This document shows, in pieces, positions 8,676-15,330 of a stretch of 32,183 bases of DNA. Each line of letters begins with the position of its first letter. Within the stretch, counting starts at the first letter, position 1. Location of the stretch: NCBI RefSeq assembly GCF_012034245.1, contig NZ_JAATEO010000046.1, positions 1-32,183 on the forward strand, in the 5' to 3' direction. The translations under genes and the position numbers were made by a program. The notes beneath the pieces are model-generated. The model saw nothing but the letters and a program-made list of their open reading frames with translations, was not told the origin of the DNA and did no database searches. The stretch is from Micromonospora thermarum (GTDB taxonomy: Bacteria; Actinomycetota; Actinomycetes; Mycobacteriales; Micromonosporaceae).

Positions 8676-9794
8676 ATGCCGCCGGCCCCTGGACCCGTCG
8701 CTATCGCAGCTTCGCCAGACACGGATCAGGCGGGTGCGGGCCGTGATGCCGCCCAACCCGGCGGCCCAGTGCCTCCCAGGCCCGCCCTGAAGCTTCGCCA
8801 CGTGCAGGCATGCCTGCTGCACCAGGTCGAATACACCAGCCGCACAACGGGATTCGAACGATACGACGTTCCGTACGTAGCGCTGCCGGAGACCGACCTG
8901 GCCCACGTCGACACCCGGACGACGTTTCTTGGCCGCGACGTGCAAGCGCCGGTGCTGATCGGCGCGATGACGGGTGGGATGGAGCTGGGCGCGACCATCA
9001 ACCGAAACCTGGCCATTGCCGCACAACGTCTCGGGCTCGGGCTGATGCTTGGCTCGCAGCGGGTCATGGTGGAGCATCCCGCAGCACTCGACTCCTTCAA
9101 AGTCCGGCACCACGCCCCCGACGTGTTGCTCATCGGCAACCTGGGGCTGGCACAGCTCAATCGTGGATACACCTCCATTCATGCTCGGCGCGTCGTGGAG
9201 GCGGTCGGCGCGGATGCGTTGGCGTTCCACACGAATCCGCTTCAGGAGGCTGTGCAGGCCGGCGGGGATGGTGACTTTGCCGGGCTCGTGGATCGGCTGG
9301 CACAGCTCACCGCGGAGGTGCCGTTTCCGGTCATGCTCAAGGAGGTGGGGCACGGCCTTGGCGCTGCGGCTGCCGAACGCCTCATCGGTGTCCCGCTCGC
9401 AGCGCTCGATGTCGCGGGGGCCGGAGGTACCTCCTGGGCTCGGGTCGAACAGTATGTCGCCTACGGAGAGGTTCGAAATCCGCAGCTGGCAGAGTGGGGA
9501 ATCCCCACGGCGCAGGCGCTCCAGGAGGTGCAGCGGGTGCTACCGACGACCCCCCTGGTCGCCTCGGGTGGGATCCGCACAGGAGTGGACGCCGCGAAGG
9601 CTCTGGCCCTCGGCGCCAGCATGGTCGCGGTGGCGCTGCCACTGCTCGAGCCGGCGACACGGTCAGTGGACGCGGTCGTGAGCTGGTTGGAAAACTTCCT
9701 CTGGGAACTGCGGGTCACCATGCACTGCAGCGGCGCAGCAAGATTGGCCGACCTGCGGGTCGAATACCGCAACCGACCAGCCCCGGCCGCGTGA
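8676..9794 (+). CDS. fni: Type 2 isopentenyl-diphosphate delta-isomerase
   Basis: FMN- and NADPH-dependent enzyme that interconverts isopentenyl diphosphate and dimethylallyl diphosphate. At 372 residues it is slightly longer than usual because of about 38 Pro/Ala-rich N-terminal residues. Motifs in order are ALPETDL, the FMN-binding GAMTGG, GSQR, GNLG, the HTNPLQEAV Mg2+/substrate motif with its Glu, KEVGHG, DVAGAGGTSW and SGGIRTGVDAAKALALGA, all forming a TIM barrel. I chose the ATG at 8676 because upstream codons (GTG 8550) add only Arg/Ser/Gly-rich sequence. It stands divergent to the prenyltransferase and would supply its DMAPP. Such an isomerase is often found where a mevalonate pathway or a dedicated prenyl cluster occurs; no mevalonate genes are in view. 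Confidence 0.93.
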   Translation: MPPAPGPVAIAASPDTDQAGAGRDAAQPGGPVPPRPALKLRHVQACLLHQVEYTSRTTGFERYDVPYVALPETDLAHVDTRTTFLGRDVQAPVLIGAMTGGMELGATINRNLAIAAQRLGLGLMLGSQRVMVEHPAALDSFKVRHHAPDVLLIGNLGLAQLNRGYTSIHARRVVEAVGADALAFHTNPLQEAVQAGGDGDFAGLVDRLAQLTAEVPFPVMLKEVGHGLGAAAAERLIGVPLAALDVAGAGGTSWARVEQYVAYGEVRNPQLAEWGIPTAQALQEVQRVLPTTPLVASGGIRTGVDAAKALALGASMVAVALPLLEPATRSVDAVVSWLENFLWELRVTMHCSGAARLADLRVEYRNRPAPAA

Positions 9795-10434
9795 GTGCCT
9801 ACGGAACCCCTCATCCCGGTGTCCGCCCTCTGTGCTACGGCGAGCTGCGCGGCGACGCCTCGCCGCTGTTCGTGCGCTCCCAGAGGCCAATCCACGCAGC
9901 TACACCCGCTGGAGCACGGAACCATGGCCGGCCGGGTGATGCTTCAGGTAGAGGGGCGGCGGCGCGAGCCTCGCGCTGGATGGTGGTTCGTAGCGTCAGG
10001 TCGGTGGCGCCTACGCCCGAACATCGAATTCTGGGGACGCATATGCCTGGCGGTGCTACCGCTGACCACCTGCGGCTCCGCGGCTGTTGCCAGATCTCTG
10101 TCCGGCGCTCGACGACCACGCCTAGAGACGGGTTGGGTTCGAGGCGCCAGGGGGCGAGGTGCTTGGTCGGTCTGTGAGGCCTAGGGCACCCAGCTCGGGG
10201 GTCACCGTCGCGGCGCTGGGGCCCGGTGCTCATCGGGAAGAACCGTCATAGCCATAGGTGCGCAACGATCGCCCGGCCGCGGGTAGCCGGACCGCACCGC
10301 GGTGCTTCGTGCGGCCGCGGGCGGCGACGCAAGACGTGCGACCACGCGACGCATAATGGTCCTGTCGCCGGTGAACGGTGAGATCGAAGACGGCTGACAG
10401 GCTACGGCCGCCACTGCAGGAGGACGCGACCACG
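9795..10434. other. Intergenic region before zur
   Basis: No gene is supported in these 640 bases. Several frames are open but read as Arg/Pro/Ala-rich low-complexity sequence. The right end should hold the zur promoter. I see no Zur-box-like palindrome here, so zur does not appear to be autoregulated by the same type of site. Confidence 0.3.
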
Positions 10435-10839
10435 GTGACCCGGGCCATGCCCAACGCGACCCGCAACACCCGCCAACGAGCTGAGGTGCTGGCACTGCTG
10501 CGCGAGGTCGAGGGGTTCCATTCGGCGCAGCACCTGCATCAGATGCTGCTCGCCCGGAAAGCGCGGGTCGGCCTCACCACCGTGTACCGGACGTTGCAGT
10601 TGCTCGTCGACGCCGGCGAGATCGACTCCACTCGGCTGCCCGGCGGCGAGCAGCTGTACCGCCGGTGCAGCCAGAGCAAACATCACCATCATCTGGTCTG
10701 CCGCGACTGCGGACGCACGGTGGAGGTTGCCGGGCCCGCCGTGGAGCGGTGGGCCGACCAGCTGGCCGCCCAGCACGGCTTTACCGACGTCGGCCACACC
10801 CTGGAGATCTTCGGCGTCTGCGCGGAGTGCTCCCGCTGA
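10435..10839 (+). CDS. zur: Zinc uptake regulator Zur (Fur family)
   Basis: Fur-family metalloregulator of 134 residues that represses zinc-uptake and zinc-sparing genes when loaded with Zn2+. The N-terminal winged helix includes SAQHLHQML and the recognition helix VGLTTVYRTLQLL (about 43-55). Then come YRRCSQSKHHHHLVCRDCG with the regulatory His cluster and the first structural CxxC, VERWADQLAAQHGF, and a C-terminal CAEC forming the second half of the Cys4 zinc site. The pattern closely follows Streptomyces Zur. The GTG at 10435 is chosen with GGAGGA upstream; ATG 10447 is an alternative. It is convergent with the CooC-like ATPase. Nearby Zur-box-like sites suggest it controls most of the following 17 kb. 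Confidence 0.9.
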   Translation: MTRAMPNATRNTRQRAEVLALLREVEGFHSAQHLHQMLLARKARVGLTTVYRTLQLLVDAGEIDSTRLPGGEQLYRRCSQSKHHHHLVCRDCGRTVEVAGPAVERWADQLAAQHGFTDVGHTLEIFGVCAECSR

Positions 10840-10902
10840 ACAGCGAGCGAGCCGGGAAGCTGAACCACCCAGGTACTACTCGATCGGTGATCGGTTGACC
10901 GC

Positions 10903-11880
10903 TTAGCCGAGAGCTCGTGCCGGGAGGCGCCGTGCCGCGGGTCCCATGACGAAGTCGGGGTCGATCTGGGCGGTCAAGTCCGTACCGGTCCGCTCGTTGG
11001 CCCAGGCGTGCGCGTTGCGGCGGTGGAACTCGTGGGCGTGGCGGGTGAACGTCTCCCAGTCCTGGCCGGTGGCGTCGACGGCGTCGGCCAGTTGCTTCAG
11101 CACCGCCCGGTTGGCGGGCTCCAGATCGTGAAGGGGGCCGACGATCCCGCGTTCGGCGCGGCGCACGTACGCCGACCGGCTGACCCAGGTGAGCAGGTCC
11201 ATCCCGACGTGCTCGCGGAGGAAGTCCACGTCGGTAGCGTCCTCGACCTTGTTGCCGACCACCGACAGGGCGACGCCGTAGTCGCGGGCGTATCCGGCGT
11301 ACTGCCGGTAGACGCCGACGCTGCGCACGGTGGGCTCGCAGACCAGGACGGTGAGGTCGAAACGGGTGAACAGGCCGGAGGCGAAGGAGTCCGCGCCCGC
11401 GGTCATGTCCACCACCACGTACTCGGCCGGGCCGTCAGCCATGTGGTTGAGCAGCAGTTCCACCGCACCGACCTTGGAGTGGTAGCAGGCCACCCCCAGG
11501 TCCTCCTCGCGGAACGCGCCGGTGACCGCCAGCCGCACCCCACCCACCTCGCGGACACACCGCTCGTACACCGGGTTGCTCTCCGCGACGCGCAGCAGCC
11601 GTGATCCCGAACCGGGTGGCGTGGTCTTGACCATCTCAGCCGCCGAGGCGATGCGCGGATTGTCGCCGCGCAGGTACTCCTTGATCTGCGGCAGGGCGTC
11701 CCCGAGCGCCGGCAGCTGCGCCGCAGCCTCCTCGCTGGCGCCGAGCGCCACCGCGAGATGCTGGTTGATGTCGGCGTCGATAGCCAGCACCGGCCGGTCC
11801 CCGGCGGCGAGGTGGCGAGCGAAGAGGGCCGCCAGCGTGGTCTTGCCGCTGCCACCCTTGCCCACGAACGCGATCTTCAT
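10903..11880 (-). CDS. CooC/MinD-like P-loop ATPase, predicted Zur-controlled
   Basis: Cytosolic deviant-Walker ATPase of 325 residues, similar to CooC, the ATPase that helps insert nickel into carbon monoxide dehydrogenase. The N-terminus is MKIAFVGKGGSGKTTLAALFARHLA with the P-loop at 7-15. Then come AIDADINQHLA (Walker A', contacting Mg2+), VVVDMTAGADSFASG (Walker B) and VVGNKVED (nucleotide base contact). The C-terminal 70 residues contain several histidines (TRHAHEFHRRNAHAW) that may be metal-related. No CO dehydrogenase or hydrogenase is nearby. A palindromic Zur-like site ends 22 bp upstream of the ATG, so the natural reading is a metal-trafficking or maturation ATPase made during zinc scarcity. 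The exact client is unknown. Confidence 0.8.
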   Translation of the reverse strand: MKIAFVGKGGSGKTTLAALFARHLAAGDRPVLAIDADINQHLAVALGASEEAAAQLPALGDALPQIKEYLRGDNPRIASAAEMVKTTPPGSGSRLLRVAESNPVYERCVREVGGVRLAVTGAFREEDLGVACYHSKVGAVELLLNHMADGPAEYVVVDMTAGADSFASGLFTRFDLTVLVCEPTVRSVGVYRQYAGYARDYGVALSVVGNKVEDATDVDFLREHVGMDLLTWVSRSAYVRRAERGIVGPLHDLEPANRAVLKQLADAVDATGQDWETFTRHAHEFHRRNAHAWANERTGTDLTAQIDPDFVMGPAARRLPARALG

Positions 11881-11902
11881 CCGGACTGCTCCATCGTGAT
11901 GT

Positions 11903-11923
11903 ACGTGGAAACCATTTCCACTT
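11903..11923 (-). promoter_or_regulatory. Candidate Zur box upstream of CooC-like ATPase
   Basis: The core GTGGAAACCATTTCCAC is a perfect 7-3-7 inverted repeat. It fits the actinobacterial Zur layout TGNNNN-N3-NNNNCA within 21 bp, though with GG/CC instead of AA/TT inside the arms. It lies just before the start codon at 11880, where bound Zur would block the promoter. The GG/CC variation lowers certainty, and Fur is an alternative binder. Confidence 0.65.
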
Positions 11924-12047
11924 GGGTCACTGTAGTGGCCCCTCCTGCTAAGGCCGTTCGACTTGCCGAGACTGGGCCGTGGCCGTCGTGTCTATGACCG
12001 CGTGTCGCGGTCCGACGTCGGTTGGAGCTGCGCCACCGCGTCTGTCC

Positions 12048-12470
12048 TCACGTGCTGGCGCAGGTCGCGCAGATGCCTCTGACGTCGAGTCGGTCGGGGT
12101 GCGGGGTGAAGCCGGTGTGCCGGTGCAGTTCGGTGAGCCAGCTCATCACGACCTCGGGTGGGCACTCGATCACCGCCTCGCAGCGGGTGCAGATCAGGTG
12201 CTGGTGTCGTGCCGTACCGCAGTGGCGGTAGGCGCGTTGGCCGTCCAGGTCGAAGGTGTGCAGCAGTCCGGCGTCGGCGAGGCTGTGCAGCGCGCGGTAG
12301 ACGGTGGTCAGGCCGATGTGCCCCACGGTGCTGGTGAGTTCGGCGTGTACCTGCTGGGCGGTGAGCGGGCGGGAACGTCCGGTCAGCAGCGCCAGGACGG
12401 CGCGGCGCTGGGCGGTGGGCGTCAGACCGACGACCCGCAACTGTGCGTCCGGTACGAGAGGAGCGGGCAC
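12048..12470 (-). CDS. Second Fur-family metalloregulator
   Basis: Fur/Zur-type repressor of 140 residues and last gene of the leftward Zur-box operon. The winged helix includes TPTAQRRAVLALL and the recognition segment HIGLTTVYRALHSL. Then come YRHCGTARHQHLICTRCEAV with the sensing histidines and first CxxC, ELHRHTGFTPHPDRLDVRGIC, and a final CATC. It keeps all Cys pairs but differs clearly from the Zur at 10435, so this is a paralogue, not a recent duplicate. Its gene begins 6 bp after the deleted methyltransferase and is probably expressed only when zinc is low. That suggests a second-tier regulator that fine-tunes or ends the response. Whether it senses Zn, Fe or Ni cannot be decided by eye. 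Confidence 0.87.
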   Translation of the reverse strand: MPAPLVPDAQLRVVGLTPTAQRRAVLALLTGRSRPLTAQQVHAELTSTVGHIGLTTVYRALHSLADAGLLHTFDLDGQRAYRHCGTARHQHLICTRCEAVIECPPEVVMSWLTELHRHTGFTPHPDRLDVRGICATCAST

Positions 12471-12476
12471 GGCGGG

Positions 12477-12740
12477 TCAGGGGCGGGCGCCGAGGTGCAC
12501 GCTGCGGGCGGAGAGTCGGAACAGGTCGTCGCGGTGGCCCAGCCACCATTCGTCGGCCGGATTGAGGCGGCGGTCCCAGGCGTCGAGGTCGGCAGCGCCG
12601 CAGCCGACGTCGCCCGCGAGCCGGTCGCCGGGGGCGACCAGCTCGCGGGCGACCGTCAGGTACCAGGACCGGTCCCGCCGGGCGGCGTCGACCAGGTGCG
12701 GCGCCAGCTCGGTCCAGTCGACCGGCGTGTTGGTGCTCAT
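12477..12740 (-). pseudogene. Internally deleted SAM methyltransferase remnant, frame intact
   Basis: An 87-codon frame joins the two ends of a class I SAM-dependent methyltransferase. Residues about 1-50 (VDWTELAPHL, SWYLTVARELVAPGDRLAGDVGCGAA) are the usual N-terminus through motif I, the SAM-binding glycine loop. Immediately after, DLDAWDRRLNPADEWWLG and DLFRLSARSVHLG match the usual last 35 residues of such enzymes. The roughly 150-200 residues between, containing the rest of the Rossmann fold, are absent, while the frame and the ATGA overlap with rpmE2 are kept. It cannot be an active methyltransferase. It is either a decaying gene or a retained microprotein. It sits between L31 and the Fur-family gene, so translation may matter for coupling. 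Confidence 0.6.
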
Positions 12741-12997
12741 CCGCCCTGTGGTCCGCGGCGGGCGTACTTGGCGCGGAACTTCTCCACCCGGCCGGCGGTG
12801 TCGAGCAGGCGCTGTTTCCCGGTCCAGAACGGGTGGCTCGCCGAGGAGATCTGGACGTCGATGACGGGGTAGGTGTTGCCGTCGGTCCACTCGATGCTCT
12901 GGTCGCTGGTGGCGGTGGAGCGGGTGAGGAAGGCGAAGTCGGCGCCCTTGTCGCGGTAGACGACGGGCCGGTACTCGGGGTGGATGCCGGGCTTCAT
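12737..12997 (-). CDS. rpmE2: Zinc-independent ribosomal protein L31 (type B)
   Basis: Large-subunit protein bL31 type B of 86 residues. It starts MKPGIHPEYRPVVYRDKGADFAFLTRST and contains NTYPVIDVQISSASHPFWTGKQRLLDTAGRVEKF, the hallmark of the non-zinc form. There is no cysteine and so no CxxC zinc knuckle. Under zinc limitation such copies replace the zinc-binding L31 and free the metal. It overlaps the Mrf-like gene upstream and the methyltransferase remnant downstream by ATGA, placing it inside one tightly coupled operon under the Zur-like box at 14319. Confidence 0.96.
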   Translation of the reverse strand: MKPGIHPEYRPVVYRDKGADFAFLTRSTATSDQSIEWTDGNTYPVIDVQISSASHPFWTGKQRLLDTAGRVEKFRAKYARRGPQGG

Positions 12998-14301
12998 GCG
13001 GGCTGGGTTCCTTCGGTGTCGGTGTCGGTGTCGGTGTCCGTCAGCTCCGCCGCCCCGAGGGGGAAGCAGCCGGCGAACGGGTCGGGGTAGGTGCGCCAGG
13101 CCTCCTCGCCGTCGGCGAGTTCGGCGTCGGTGAGCAGGCAGCCGGTGAGGGTGCGGTGCAGGTCGACGGGGTCGATGTCGAGGCCGATGAAGACCAGGTG
13201 CTGGTGCCGGTCGCCGTAGTAGGGATCCCAGTCCAGGGCGGCGGCGAGGCGGCGCTGGTCCTCGACGTGCTCCCAGCGGTCCTCGGGCAGGCTGACCAGC
13301 CAGTGCCCGAGGGAACCCATCGCGAGGCCGCCGCCGGCGAACTCCCAGGCCACCACCGTGTCGGGTTGGCTGGCCAGCCAGAGGTGGCCCCGGGAGCGGA
13401 TCACCTCGGCGTTGACCTCTTCGAGGACGTCGTGCAGGCGCTGCGGGTGGAACGGGCGGCGGGCCCGGAAGACCGCGGAGACGACGCCGCAGTCGGGCTC
13501 CGGTTCGTGCGCGCCGAGGGTGTAGCCCTGCAGCCCGCGGGCGAGCACCCCCGGGGTCTCCGGCCGGTGCCGGTGGGTGTGGCGCAGCTGGCGGGTCAGC
13601 GCGCCGGCGTCGACGAGGTCACCGTCGACGCGGATGTGGGTCGCCCAGGGTGCCATCCGCTGCAGCAGGATCGACATCCGTCCGGTGTCGAACTCTCCCT
13701 CCCGGGACTGTCCCCACAGCACCAGGGTGTCGGCGTACTCGATCTGCCGGACCACGACGTCGGCGAGCGCGCGGTGGTCGTCCTCGGCGGCCTGGATGCC
13801 GAGCGTGGTGAGGTCGTCGGTGCTGGCGAGGCCGTCGAGCAGGTGTTCGGCGTCGACGACGGTGACGTAGGAGTCGACGCGGAGAAGGTCGGTGATCGGC
13901 GCGCCGTCGACGAGGCAGTGGGCGCAGGCGGCGGCGACCGCCTCCGGTTCCACCACCTCGGGCAGCATCAGCACCAGATCCTGGCCGGGGTGGCTGCGGG
14001 CGAGCCGGACGAGGGTGGGCAGCACGTCCTCCCGCAGGGTGCAGGAGGCGCAGCCGTGCCGCAGCCCGACCTGCTCGTCCTCGACGATGCCCGCGCTCGA
14101 CCGGACCACCCGGCGGACGACGCCGTCGCGGATCCCGGTGAGGTCGTGCCGCACCAGCAACAGCGACGGGTCGGCGGCGAGCAGCGTGCGGGCGACGGCG
14201 AAGGTCGCCGCCGGCCAGAACCCGGACAGCACGGTCAACGACGGACGGATATCGGCGTCGACGGTGGCGGCGTCCGCGGGGGCCTGTGGTGACGACGACA
14301 T
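12994..14301 (-). CDS. mrf: Mrf-like CobW C-terminal-domain protein
   Basis: 435-residue protein of the CobW/G3E GTPase superfamily whose P-loop has been lost. The expected GxxGxGKT region reads SGFWPAATFAVARTLL, so GTP binding is doubtful. HGCASCTLREDVL (about residue 83), with the metal-binding CxxC of G3E proteins, is kept. The C-terminal part has FRARRPFHPQRLHDVLEEV, SRGHLWLASQPDTVVAWEFAGGGL, and YGDRHQHLVFIGLD. These traits match mycobacterial Rv0106/Mrf, the Zur-controlled factor that recruits protein Y to ribosomes during zinc depletion. The gene opens the operon of rpmE2, the methyltransferase remnant and the Fur-family gene, directly behind a Zur-like box. No ribosome hibernation factor is within view. 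Identity with Mrf is by sequence feel; a zinc metallochaperone role is the alternative. Confidence 0.75.
   Translation of the reverse strand: MSSSPQAPADAATVDADIRPSLTVLSGFWPAATFAVARTLLAADPSLLLVRHDLTGIRDGVVRRVVRSSAGIVEDEQVGLRHGCASCTLREDVLPTLVRLARSHPGQDLVLMLPEVVEPEAVAAACAHCLVDGAPITDLLRVDSYVTVVDAEHLLDGLASTDDLTTLGIQAAEDDHRALADVVVRQIEYADTLVLWGQSREGEFDTGRMSILLQRMAPWATHIRVDGDLVDAGALTRQLRHTHRHRPETPGVLARGLQGYTLGAHEPEPDCGVVSAVFRARRPFHPQRLHDVLEEVNAEVIRSRGHLWLASQPDTVVAWEFAGGGLAMGSLGHWLVSLPEDRWEHVEDQRRLAAALDWDPYYGDRHQHLVFIGLDIDPVDLHRTLTGCLLTDAELADGEEAWRTYPDPFAGCFPLGAAELTDTDTDTDTEGTQPA
13015..13038 (-). repeat. Four GGTGTC hexamer repeats in the 3' end of the Mrf-like gene
   Basis: GGTGTC is repeated four times without interruption near the stop codon. 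On the coding strand it specifies alternating Asp and Thr (TDTDTDTD). Such a microsatellite can change length by slippage in steps of two residues without breaking the frame; the tail is probably disordered. Confidence 0.9.
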
Positions 14302-14318
14302 CGGCTTCCTCTCGACTT

Positions 14319-14339
14319 ACTTGAAAACGATTGTCATTA
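14319..14339. promoter_or_regulatory. Zur box between Mrf-like gene and winged-helix gene
   Basis: The core TGAAAACGATTGTCA fits the TGNNNN-N3-NNNNCA Zur consensus, and the flanking ATTA is as in mycobacterial boxes. It lies 17 bp before the leftward Mrf-like start (14301) and 7 bp before the rightward winged-helix start (14347), so one site can repress both directions. Confidence 0.85.
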
Positions 14340-14346
14340 TAAGCAT

Positions 14347-14880
14347 ATGCGAGCCGTCGAAGCGAACGGGGATGTGCCGGTGGGTGCGGCCGAGGCGCGA
14401 CAGGCGGACGAGGTCCTCACCGTCACGGTCCACCTGCGACTCGGTCCAGGTGCTCGCGAGCAGGACGTCGACCGCCTTGCTGCTCTGCTCGCGTTGCTCG
14501 GTGGTGACCCATGGACGGTGTCGCCGCCAGCGCGCGACACGAATGCACGCCTGCGGATCCATCCGCAGGCGCGGGCGGTCTACCGCGGCGGCACCGAGGT
14601 CGTGCTGACCCGCCGGGAGTACGACCTGCTGTGGTGCCTGGTCGAGCATCCGCGCCAGGTCTTCACCCGAATGCAGTTGCTGGACAGGGTCTGGGGGCAG
14701 CCCTGCACGAGCCCCCGCAGCGTCGACGTCCACGTCCGGCGGCTGCGCGCCAAGATCGGTGTCGATCTGCCCGTGGTGACGACGCTGCGCGGTGTGGGCT
14801 ACCGCCTGGGCGTCGACTGCGCCGTCGAGATCGTCGACGACCCCGGCGTGGAACTGGCCGATCGGATGATGCAAGACTGA
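14347..14880 (+). CDS. Orphan winged-helix regulator (OmpR-type DNA-binding domain)
   Basis: 177-residue protein with an unassigned N-terminal half (about 1-75) and a C-terminal OmpR/PhoB winged-helix domain. The latter runs VVLTRREYDLLWCLVEHPRQVFTRMQLLDRVW, then RSVDVHVRRLRAKIG and VTTLRGVGYRLG. There is no receiver-domain phosphorylation site, so it is not a standard response regulator. The ATG lies only 7 bp after the Zur box, so the mRNA is probably leaderless and Zur-repressed. Similar stand-alone winged-helix proteins sit beside zinc-free ribosomal protein genes in other actinomycetes. It may control the following rpmB-rpmG-rpsN operon, but no target site can be named. Confidence 0.82.
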   Translation: MRAVEANGDVPVGAAEARQADEVLTVTVHLRLGPGAREQDVDRLAALLALLGGDPWTVSPPARDTNARLRIHPQARAVYRGGTEVVLTRREYDLLWCLVEHPRQVFTRMQLLDRVWGQPCTSPRSVDVHVRRLRAKIGVDLPVVTTLRGVGYRLGVDCAVEIVDDPGVELADRMMQD

Positions 14881-14895
14881 AAACCGTTTTCGTTA
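14875..14895 (+). promoter_or_regulatory. Zur box before rpmB, overlapping the winged-helix stop codon
   Basis: The core TGAAAACCGTTTTCG is an almost perfect inverted repeat in the TGNNNN-N3-NNNNCA layout, with CG instead of CA at the right end. The stop codon of the upstream gene (14878-14880) lies inside the site. It is 31 bp before the rpmB start. Confidence 0.85.
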
Positions 14896-14926
14896 CCGTT
14901 GTCGAGTTGAGTGAGGAGTTGTCACT

Positions 14927-15163
14927 GTGTCCAGACGTTGTGACGTCACCGGCGCGAAGCCGAGCTTCGGCAACGCGGTGTCGCACTCCCACCGGCGCAC
15001 CCGCCGCCGGTGGAACCCGAACGTGCAGAACCACCGCTTCTGGCTGCCCTCGGAGCGCCGCTGGGTGCGGTTGACCCTGACCGCGAAGGCGCTGAAGACC
15101 GTGGACCGCAAGGGCATCGAGGCGGTCGTCAGCGAGTTGCGCGCCCGGGGAGTGAAGCTCTGA
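14927..15163 (+). CDS. rpmB: Zinc-independent ribosomal protein L28
   Basis: Large-subunit protein bL28 of 78 residues. CDVTGAKPSFGNAVSHSHRRTRRRWNP is the family N-terminus, but the second cysteine of the CxxC knuckle is replaced by Thr-Gly (CDVTG instead of CDVCG) and no other Cys exists. It is therefore the C-minus paralogue used under zinc limitation. The GTG at 14927 is the only reasonable start. Its TGA overlaps the rpmG ATG (TGATG). It heads the rpmB-rpmG-rpsN operon behind a Zur box. Confidence 0.95.
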   Translation: MSRRCDVTGAKPSFGNAVSHSHRRTRRRWNPNVQNHRFWLPSERRWVRLTLTAKALKTVDRKGIEAVVSELRARGVKL

Positions 15164-15330
15164 TGGCCCGCCAGACCGATGTGCGGCCGATCGTGCGGCT
15201 ACGCAGCAGCGCCGGCACCGGCTACACCTACGTGACCCGCAAGAACCGCCGCAACGACCCGGACCGGCTGGTCCTGCGCAAGTACGACCCGATCGTGCGC
15301 CGGCACCTCGAGTTCCGCGAGGCCCGCTGA
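15163..15330 (+). CDS. rpmG: Zinc-independent ribosomal protein L33
   Basis: Large-subunit protein bL33 of 55 residues with the family features IVRLRSSAGTGYTYVTRKNRRN and LRKYDPIVRRH. It has no cysteine, whereas zinc-binding L33 has two CxxC pairs. The start ATG overlaps the rpmB stop and its own TGA overlaps the rpsN ATG, so the three ribosomal genes are translationally coupled. Confidence 0.96.
   Translation: MARQTDVRPIVRLRSSAGTGYTYVTRKNRRNDPDRLVLRKYDPIVRRHLEFREAR

Noticed and set aside
8847..8863. GGGATTCGAACGATACG, which resembles a tRNA T-arm on the complementary strand
   Set aside because: It lies inside the conserved coding part of the isomerase and no acceptor stem or anticodon arm can be folded around it.
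9795..10184. 129-codon rightward open frame after the isomerase
   Set aside because: Composition is Arg/Ala/Ser/Pro-biased, no recognisable motif, and no convincing ribosome binding site.
13015..13038. Tandem repeats considered as CRISPR-like
   Set aside because: Hexamers without spacers inside a coding region; a plain microsatellite.
13156..14292. Long rightward open frame (378 codons) opposite the Mrf-like gene
   Set aside because: Val/Gly/Asp-rich sequence without protein motifs; it mirrors the strongly biased third-position GC of the real leftward gene.
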